Shown here piece after piece: positions 58,067-64,000 of a stretch of 64,000 nt of DNA. How positions within the stretch are numbered: position 1 is the first letter of the stretch; every line of letters starts with the position of its first letter. This stretch comes from Variovorax sp. PBL-H6 (GTDB lineage Bacteria > Pseudomonadota > Gammaproteobacteria > Burkholderiales > Burkholderiaceae_C). The stretch spans positions 5,552,501 through 5,616,500 of the forward strand of contig NZ_LR594659.1 of NCBI RefSeq assembly GCF_901827155.1, written 5' to 3'. The position numbers and the translations under genes are program-made. The notes under the pieces are model-generated. The model ran no database searches. It was not told where the DNA came from and saw nothing but the letters and a program-made list of their open reading frames with translations.

Positions 58067-58186
58067 ATGTGTTGCCCCTGGGGATGAGTGGACGGAAGAC
58101 GGGTAACGCGACATTGTGCCGCATGAAAGCCGGCATCCGTCTGGCCGCCAATGCCGGCACCGCTGCTGCGAGAATGAACGGCTTCG

Positions 58187-59563
58187 ATGAACCGCGAACC
58201 TGATTTCCTCGAGAACCTGCGTGCCGAGCTGTCCAGCGGCCGCCTTTGGCTCGATCGCGCCATCGTGCTGGCCTATGCGGTGGCCGCAGGCCTGTTCGTG
58301 GTGGGCTTCACCCTCGGAAGCGACGCGGCCTTCGGCCTTTTCCGTCGGCTGCACCAGGCGCAGCCCTGGGCATTGCTGCTGTGGACGCCGGGCCTCACCG
58401 TCGCCATCGTATGGGCCACGCGCCGATGGTTTCCGGGGGCGGCTGGCTCGGGCATCCCGCAGGTCAAAGCCGCGCTGCACCCGGCCTTTCCGCCGGAACG
58501 GCGTGGCCGGCTGGTGTCGCTGCGACTCACCATCGCCAAGATCGGACTGGCGATCGCCGGCCTGGCGGCGGGCCTGTCGATCGGCCGCGAAGGGCCTTCC
58601 GTGCAGGTGGCGGCCGGAGTGATGCAGCATGCGCGCCGCTGGCTCTCGCCCTCGACCAACATCGATGCGCGCGCGTTGCTGGTCGCCGGCGGCGCGGCCG
58701 GGATCGCAGCCGCCTTCAATGCACCGCTGGCGGGCGTGGTGTTCGCGATCGAGGAACTGTACGGGCGGCTGGAGACGCGCGCCAGCGGCCTGATCATCAC
58801 CGCCATCGTGCTGGCGGGCCTGGTGGCGGTGTCCGTATTCGGCAATCTCAGCTACTTCGGCATCATCCGGGTGCCTTATCTGGGCTGGTCGGCACTGGGG
58901 CCTGGCCTGGCGGTCACGCTGGCGAGCGGCGTGGCCGGCGGCCTGTTCTCGCGCCTGATGGCCGCCTCGCTGACCGGCGCGCCGGGGCAGCTGAACCGCG
59001 TCCGCGCGCGCTGGCCGCTGCGCTTCGCCGCAGCAGGCGGCCTGCTGATAGCGCTGATCGGCCTGGTGACAGGCGGCGCAACCTTCGGCGCCGGCTCCGA
59101 AACCGTGAAGGGCATGCTGGCCAGCCACGAGGAACTCTCGCCCCTCCATACTCTGCTCAAGTTCATCGCGACCTGGCTGACCGCCTGGTGCGGTGTGCCC
59201 GGCGGCATCTTTGCGCCGGCGCTGACCATCGGCGCGGGCATCGGCAACGGAATCTCGCAGCTTACCGGCGCCAGCCTCGGCCCGGCACTGATCGCTTTGG
59301 GCATGGCCGGCTTCCTCGCAGCGGTGACGCAGACCCCGCTCACGGCGTTCATCATCGTGATGGAGATGGTCGATGGCCATTCGATGGTGCTGAGCCTGAT
59401 GGCCTCGGCCATGCTGGCCAGCCTGGTGTCGCGCATGATCAGCCACCCGCTGTACGAGTTGCTCGCCGAGCACATGGTGGCAGGAGCGATCGGCTCCCCA
59501 TCGCCGGTGGTGAAGCCGTCCGAATCCTCGCAGCAGTCCGCCAAAACCGCCCACGCGCCCTGA
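58187..59563 (+). CDS. ClC-family chloride channel/transporter
   Basis: A 458-residue membrane protein with the three ClC selectivity motifs: [21 protein letters not shown] (the Glu is the gating residue) and [16 protein letters not shown]. It moves Cl-, probably in exchange for protons as in E. coli ClcA. It has no CBS domain. It lies between the divergent ssb and uvrA, which in many proteobacteria are direct neighbours, and runs with uvrA after a 47-base gap. Confidence 0.93.
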   Translation: MNREPDFLENLRAELSSGRLWLDRAIVLAYAVAAGLFVVGFTLGSDAAFGLFRRLHQAQPWALLLWTPGLTVAIVWATRRWFPGAAGSGIPQVKAALHPAFPPERRGRLVSLRLTIAKIGLAIAGLAAGLSIGREGPSVQVAAGVMQHARRWLSPSTNIDARALLVAGGAAGIAAAFNAPLAGVVFAIEELYGRLETRASGLIITAIVLAGLVAVSVFGNLSYFGIIRVPYLGWSALGPGLAVTLASGVAGGLFSRLMAASLTGAPGQLNRVRARWPLRFAAAGGLLIALIGLVTGGATFGAGSETVKGMLASHEELSPLHTLLKFIATWLTAWCGVPGGIFAPALTIGAGIGNGISQLTGASLGPALIALGMAGFLAAVTQTPLTAFIIVMEMVDGHSMVLSLMASAMLASLVSRMISHPLYELLAEHMVAGAIGSPSPVVKPSESSQQSAKTAHAP

Positions 59564-59610
59564 CGAGCCCGGGGATTTATCATGCTCGGTTGTCCAAAAT
59601 CGACCGTCCT

Positions 59611-62600
59611 GTGAATTCCACCCTCCTGGATAGCGCCAGCGGCGCCTCTCTCGGCGACAGCGCCAGCGGCGCCTACTTGGGCGCCGCGCTCGCGCAGCAG
59701 CGCATCAGCATTCGCGGCGCTCGCACGCACAACCTGAAGAATGTCGACCTCGATATTCCGCGCAACAAGCTGGTGGTGATCACCGGCCTTTCAGGCTCGG
59801 GCAAGTCCAGCCTGGCCTTCGACACGCTCTACGCCGAGGGCCAGCGCCGCTATGTGGAAAGCCTGTCGGCCTATGCGCGCCAGTTCCTGCAACTGATGGA
59901 CAAGCCCGATGTCGACATGATCGAGGGCCTGTCGCCTGCGATCAGCATCGAGCAGAAGGCAACCAGCCACAACCCGCGCTCCACCGTGGGCACGGTGACC
60001 GAGATCCACGACTACCTGCGCCTGCTGTATGCCCGCGCCGGCACGCCTTACTGCCCCGACCACGACCTGCCGCTGCAGGCGCAGACCGTCTCGCAGATGG
60101 TGGACTCGGTCATGGCCATTCCGGACGAGCCGCGCCTGATGATCCTGGCCCCGGTCGCCCGCGAGAAGAAGGGCGAATTCCTCGAACTCTTCGCAGAGAT
60201 GCAGGCCCAGGGTTACGTGCGCTTCCGCGTCGATGGCCAGACGTACGAGTACAACGACCTGCCGAAGCTCAAGAAGACGGAGAAGCACGACATCGATGTG
60301 GTGATCGACCGCCTGCGCGCCCGCCCCGACATGCAGCAGCGCCTGGCCGAGAGCTTCGAGAACGCGCTGCGCCTGGCTGAAGGCCGCGCCATTGCGCTGG
60401 AGATGCACGAGGACGGCAGCACGAAGGAACACCTGTTCAACGCCAAGTTCGCCTGCCCGGTCTGCCACTACTCGCTGGCCGAGCTCGAACCGCGCCTGTT
60501 CTCGTTCAACTCGCCGGTGGGCGCCTGCCCGAGCTGCGATGGCCTGGGCCACCGGGAGTTCTTCGATCCGCAGCGCGTGGTCGCCTTCGCTTCGCTGAGC
60601 CTGGCCAGCGGCGCCATCAAGGGCTGGGACCGGCGCAACGGCTACTACTTCAGCATGCTGGAGAGCGTGGCCAAGCATTACAAGTTCAGCGTCGACACGC
60701 CTTTCGAGGAACTGCCGGCCTCGGTGCAGCAGGCGGTGCTGCACGGCTCGGCCGAGGAGGAGATCAAGTTCTCCTACACCATGGAAAGCGGCCAGCAGGC
60801 CGGCAGGAAGCTGGTGCGCAAGCACCCGTTCGAAGGCGTGATCCCCAACATGGCGCGGCGCTACCGCGAGACCGATTCGGCCATGGTGCGCGAGGAGCTC
60901 TCGCGCTTTCGCAACCTGCAGCCCTGCCCCGAGTGCGCCGGCACGCGGCTGCGGCGCGAGGCGCGCCATGTGTACCTGGTCGACGATTCGGAGGGCGGCG
61001 CGCAGCGCATGGCGATCTACGAGATCAGCCACGCCACGCTGCGCGAGAGCCTGGCCTATTTCCAGAAGCTGCGCCTTCACGGCGCCAAGGCCGAGATCGC
61101 CGACAAGGTGGTGCGCGAGATCGGCCTGCGGCTCAAGTTCCTGAACGACGTGGGCCTCAACTACCTGAGCCTCGACCGCAGCGCCGAGACGCTCTCGGGC
61201 GGCGAGGCGCAGCGCATCCGCCTGGCCTCGCAGATCGGCTCCGGCCTGACGGGCGTGATGTACGTGCTCGACGAGCCCAGCATCGGCCTGCACCAGCGGG
61301 ACAACGACCGGCTGATCGGCACGCTCAAGCATCTGCGCGACATCGGCAACAGCGTGATCGTGGTCGAGCACGACGAGGACATGATCCATGCCGCCGACCA
61401 CGTGATCGACATGGGCCCGGGCGCCGGCGTGCACGGCGGGCGCGTGATGGCGCAGGGCAGCTACGCGCAAGTGGCGGCAAATCCCGATTCACTGACCGGC
61501 CAATACCTCTCGGGCACCAGGAAAATCGCGGTGCCCAAGCGCCGCACGCCCTGGCTGCCCGTGCTCGCCAAGGCGGCGTCTCCCGAGCCGAAGAAGGCCT
61601 CGCGCTTCCCCATGAGCCCGGCCGCCGAGCGGCGCGCGGCCCGCGAAGCCGCGCACCTCGCCAGCCAGACCGACCTGCAGGAGATCCGTGTGGTCGGCGC
61701 GACCGGCAACAACCTGAAGAACGTCAGCGTGGCCTTCCCCGTCGGCCTCTTCACCTGCGTGACCGGCGTGTCGGGCTCGGGCAAGTCGACGCTGGTCAAC
61801 GACACCCTCTACGCCGCAGTCGCGCGCACGCTCTATCGCGCACACGAAGAGCCGGCCGCGCACGAGACGGTGGAGGGCATCGAGTACTTCGACAAGGTCA
61901 TCAACGTCGACCAGTCGCCCATCGGCCGCACGCCGCGCAGCAACCCTGCCACCTATACCGGCCTGTTCACGCCGATCCGCGAGCTGATGGCCGAGACCAA
62001 CACCGCGCGCGAGCGCGGCTACGGTCCCGGCCGCTTCAGCTTCAACGTCGCCGGTGGCCGCTGCGAGGCCTGCCAGGGCGACGGCGTGGTCAAGGTCGAG
62101 ATGCACTTCCTGCCCGATGTCTACGTGCCCTGCGAGGTCTGCCACGGCCAGCGCTACAACCGCGAGACGCTGGAGGTCCAGTACAAGGGCCGCAACATCG
62201 CGCAGATCCTGGACATGACGGTCGAGGCCGCGCACGAGTTCCTGAAGGCCGTGCCCACCATCGAGCGCAAGTTGCGCACGCTGCTGGACGTCGGCCTGAG
62301 CTATATCAAGCTCGGCCAGGCGGCCACCACGCTTTCGGGCGGCGAGGCGCAGCGCGTCAAGCTGGCGCTGGAGCTCAGCAAGCGCGACACTGGCCGCACC
62401 CTCTACATCCTCGATGAGCCGACCACCGGCCTGCACTTCGCCGACATCGAGCTCCTGCTCAAGGTGCTGCACCAGTTGCGCGACGCGGGCAACACCATCG
62501 TGGTGATCGAGCACAACCTCGACGTGATCAAGACCGCCGACTGGCTGATCGACATGGGCCCCGAAGGCGGCGCAGGCGGCGGCTCGGTGGTGGGCGAGGG

Positions 62601-62673
62601 CACGCCGGAAGCGCTGGCGGCCAACGAAGCCAGTCATACGGGCAGGTACCTGAAGCGCTTGTTGCCCGGCTGA
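59611..62673 (+). CDS. uvrA: Excinuclease ABC subunit A
   Basis: A 1020-residue ATPase that finds damaged DNA and loads UvrB. Two ABC modules are visible with Walker [10 protein letters not shown] and GVSGSGKST, two LSGGEAQR signatures and Walker [17 protein letters not shown] and [16 protein letters not shown]; zinc Cys pairs include CPVCHYS and [10 protein letters not shown]. There is no ATG near the family start ([20 protein letters not shown]); GTG ([11 protein letters not shown]) is chosen. The N-terminal extension contains a nine-residue tandem duplication. Confidence 0.95.
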   Translation: MNSTLLDSASGASLGDSASGAYLGAALAQQRISIRGARTHNLKNVDLDIPRNKLVVITGLSGSGKSSLAFDTLYAEGQRRYVESLSAYARQFLQLMDKPDVDMIEGLSPAISIEQKATSHNPRSTVGTVTEIHDYLRLLYARAGTPYCPDHDLPLQAQTVSQMVDSVMAIPDEPRLMILAPVAREKKGEFLELFAEMQAQGYVRFRVDGQTYEYNDLPKLKKTEKHDIDVVIDRLRARPDMQQRLAESFENALRLAEGRAIALEMHEDGSTKEHLFNAKFACPVCHYSLAELEPRLFSFNSPVGACPSCDGLGHREFFDPQRVVAFASLSLASGAIKGWDRRNGYYFSMLESVAKHYKFSVDTPFEELPASVQQAVLHGSAEEEIKFSYTMESGQQAGRKLVRKHPFEGVIPNMARRYRETDSAMVREELSRFRNLQPCPECAGTRLRREARHVYLVDDSEGGAQRMAIYEISHATLRESLAYFQKLRLHGAKAEIADKVVREIGLRLKFLNDVGLNYLSLDRSAETLSGGEAQRIRLASQIGSGLTGVMYVLDEPSIGLHQRDNDRLIGTLKHLRDIGNSVIVVEHDEDMIHAADHVIDMGPGAGVHGGRVMAQGSYAQVAANPDSLTGQYLSGTRKIAVPKRRTPWLPVLAKAASPEPKKASRFPMSPAAERRAAREAAHLASQTDLQEIRVVGATGNNLKNVSVAFPVGLFTCVTGVSGSGKSTLVNDTLYAAVARTLYRAHEEPAAHETVEGIEYFDKVINVDQSPIGRTPRSNPATYTGLFTPIRELMAETNTARERGYGPGRFSFNVAGGRCEACQGDGVVKVEMHFLPDVYVPCEVCHGQRYNRETLEVQYKGRNIAQILDMTVEAAHEFLKAVPTIERKLRTLLDVGLSYIKLGQAATTLSGGEAQRVKLALELSKRDTGRTLYILDEPTTGLHFADIELLLKVLHQLRDAGNTIVVIEHNLDVIKTADWLIDMGPEGGAGGGSVVGEGTPEALAANEASHTGRYLKRLLPG
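59629..59682 (+). repeat. 27-base tandem duplication at the uvrA N-terminus
   Basis: Two adjacent 27-base units encode DSASGASLG and DSASGAYLG and differ at only a few bases. They sit in the non-conserved N-terminal extension before the first UvrA ATPase module. The copy number could vary by slippage without harming the reading frame. Confidence 0.8.
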
Positions 62674-62735
62674 GGCCGCCACCCTTCCAGCTCATTCTCC
62701 CTGCGCCGATGCGCCGCGGCGGTCAGCCGCCTTGA

Positions 62736-63089
<354 letters not shown>

Positions 63090-63149
63090 GTGCACCGGCG
63101 GATGCGCCTGCACGCCGCAGGCGCCAGGCCCGATGGCCGCCCTGGCTCC

Positions 63150-64000
63150 TCAGATCGGCGCCGCGCCGCCGCTGATGGCCCAGGGGCTTCCTTCGGGCAT
63201 CACGCGGATCATCCCTTCCTGCACGGCCGAAGCGACCAGCCGGCCGTCGCGGGTGAACAGGCTGCCGCGCGACAGGCCGCGTGCGCCGCCCGCGCTGGGC
63301 GAGTCGATCACATAGAGCAGCCAGTCGTCCATGCGGAAATCGCGGTGAAACCACATCGCGTGGTCGAGGCTGGCCGGGCGCACCCGGCCGCTCATGAAGC
63401 TCAGGCCGTGGGGCAGCATCGCGGCGCGCAGCAGGCCGTGGTCGGACGCATAGGCGAGCAGCGCGCGGTGCACGACAGGATCGTCGGGCAGCGGTGCGAT
63501 CGCGCGCATCCACAGTGCGGCCTGTGGCGGTCGCGGTGCCGGCGTGAGCAGGTCGTCGGGATCGACGCGGCGGTATTCGATGCCGTGTGGCGCGATGGCG
63601 GCGTTGCGCCAGCGCTCGGGCAGCCGGTCGCCGAGCGCACGGCGCTGTTCCACTTCGCTCAGCAGGCCTTCGGGGCCGGCCTCCGCGGGCATCGGCAACT
63701 GGTGCTCGATGCCCTCGTCCACCGTCTGGAAGGAGGCCGACATCTCGAAGATGATGCGATTGCGCTGGCGCGCCACCACATGCCGCGTGCTGAAGCTGCG
63801 CCCATCGCGCACGCGGTCGACCGCGTACTCGATGGGCGCATGCTCGCCGGGCAGCAGGAAGTAGGCATGCATCGAATGCACGGGCCGGTCGGCGGCCACG
63901 GTGCGGCTGGCCGCCACCAGCGACTGGCCCAGCACCTGGCCGCCGAACACGGCCGGGGTGCCGATGTCCTCGCTCTGGGCGAGAAAGTGGTCATCGCCCA
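63150..64000 (-). CDS. tesB: Acyl-CoA thioesterase II (TesB), 5' end outside the window
   Basis: The last 280 or so residues of a double-hotdog thioesterase that hydrolyses medium- and long-chain acyl-CoA. FLAQSEDIGTPAVFGGQVLG, SMHAYFLLPGEHAPIEYAVD and GRSFSTRHVVARQRNRIIFE are typical, and the second hotdog ends with LDHAMWFHRDFRMDDWLLYV and GSLFTRDGRLVASAVQEGMI. The frame stays open to the right edge, so the start lies beyond it. It converges with the c-subunit-like gene. Confidence 0.93.
   Translation of the reverse strand, partial: GDDHFLAQSEDIGTPAVFGGQVLGQSLVAASRTVAADRPVHSMHAYFLLPGEHAPIEYAVDRVRDGRSFSTRHVVARQRNRIIFEMSASFQTVDEGIEHQLPMPAEAGPEGLLSEVEQRRALGDRLPERWRNAAIAPHGIEYRRVDPDDLLTPAPRPPQAALWMRAIAPLPDDPVVHRALLAYASDHGLLRAAMLPHGLSFMSGRVRPASLDHAMWFHRDFRMDDWLLYVIDSPSAGGARGLSRGSLFTRDGRLVASAVQEGMIRVMPEGSPWAISGGAAPI

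Noticed and set aside
58067..58186. Search for a LexA (SOS) box between ssb and the ClC gene, and before uvrA
   Set aside because: No CTG-N10-CAG-like sequence present; a CTG-N8-CAG near 59626 lies inside uvrA with the wrong spacing.
62718..62731. GGCGG-TCAG-CCGCC hairpin after uvrA
   Set aside because: Five-base stem without a T-run; could be a weak terminator but is within chance expectation for this composition.

Overview
The window is GC-rich, densely coded DNA with no rRNA, tRNA, CRISPR array or insertion sequence that I could see. The gene families and gene orders point to a betaproteobacterium of the Burkholderiales, most like the Comamonadaceae (Variovorax/Ramlibacter type). The clues are a Bug/TctC-type binding protein, the proteobacterial form of GshA, the holA-lptE-leuS and exbB-exbD-dapB-bamE/fur-hprK-ptsN-hpf orders, three-gene transhydrogenase subunits, and a WS/DGAT acyltransferase. 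The genus is an inference.

Layout. 1-7.7 kb (mostly +): end of a Bug-family solute-binding gene, PPi-type phosphofructokinase with a small CWC protein, a convergent zinc metallopeptidase, a DHA2-type exporter, a class II glutamine amidotransferase, and a three-gene membrane stress module resembling yqjD-yqjE-yqjK. 7.7-14.8 kb (-): glutathione synthesis (gshA and gshB) with kup and benE lying between them, then proA. 14.8-24.3 kb: a housekeeping block (holA, lptE, leuS, exbB/exbD, dapB, bamE, fur, hprK, ptsN, hpf). 24.5-41.4 kb: a UvrD-type helicase, corA, a compositionally distinct deiminase-fold gene, mtnN, fadD, the pnt transhydrogenase genes (pntA carries an apparent 1-base frameshift), an atypical response regulator, a DUF4019 protein, a Nudix hydrolase, mnmA, a wax ester synthase/DGAT, an LLM flavoprotein and an EVE protein.

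41.4-57.3 kb (-) is one long co-directional exopolysaccharide/capsule operon of 14 genes, mostly with 1-8 base overlaps. In transcription order it holds outer-membrane exporter Wza, phosphatase Wzb, tyrosine autokinase Wzc, two UDP-HexNAc-to-uronate enzymes (WbpO/TviB- and WbpP/TviC-like), flippase Wzx, polymerase Wzy, three glycosyltransferases, a 4-keto-sugar reductase/epimerase, a small PglC-class initiating sugar transferase, a VanZ protein and a WbpM/CapD-type 4,6-dehydratase. Together they encode a Wzx/Wzy-dependent polymer, probably begun with a 2-acetamido-6-deoxyhexose and containing an N-acetylhexosaminuronic acid. The leader upstream of wza carries a perfect inverted repeat and an ops-like decamer just downstream of a textbook ssb terminator.

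57.5-64 kb: ssb diverges from a ClC chloride channel gene followed by uvrA. Then come a stand-alone ATP synthase c-subunit-like gene and an acyl-CoA thioesterase II gene running off the right edge.

The points most worth a second look are the deiminase-fold gene with its altered catalytic motif, the pntA frameshift, the receiver domain lacking its phosphoacceptor Asp, the orphan c-subunit, the polycationic tail on the WS/DGAT, and the polysaccharide operon with its leader. I did not find a clear previously undescribed multi-gene system. The deiminase-fold gene is the best single-gene candidate.
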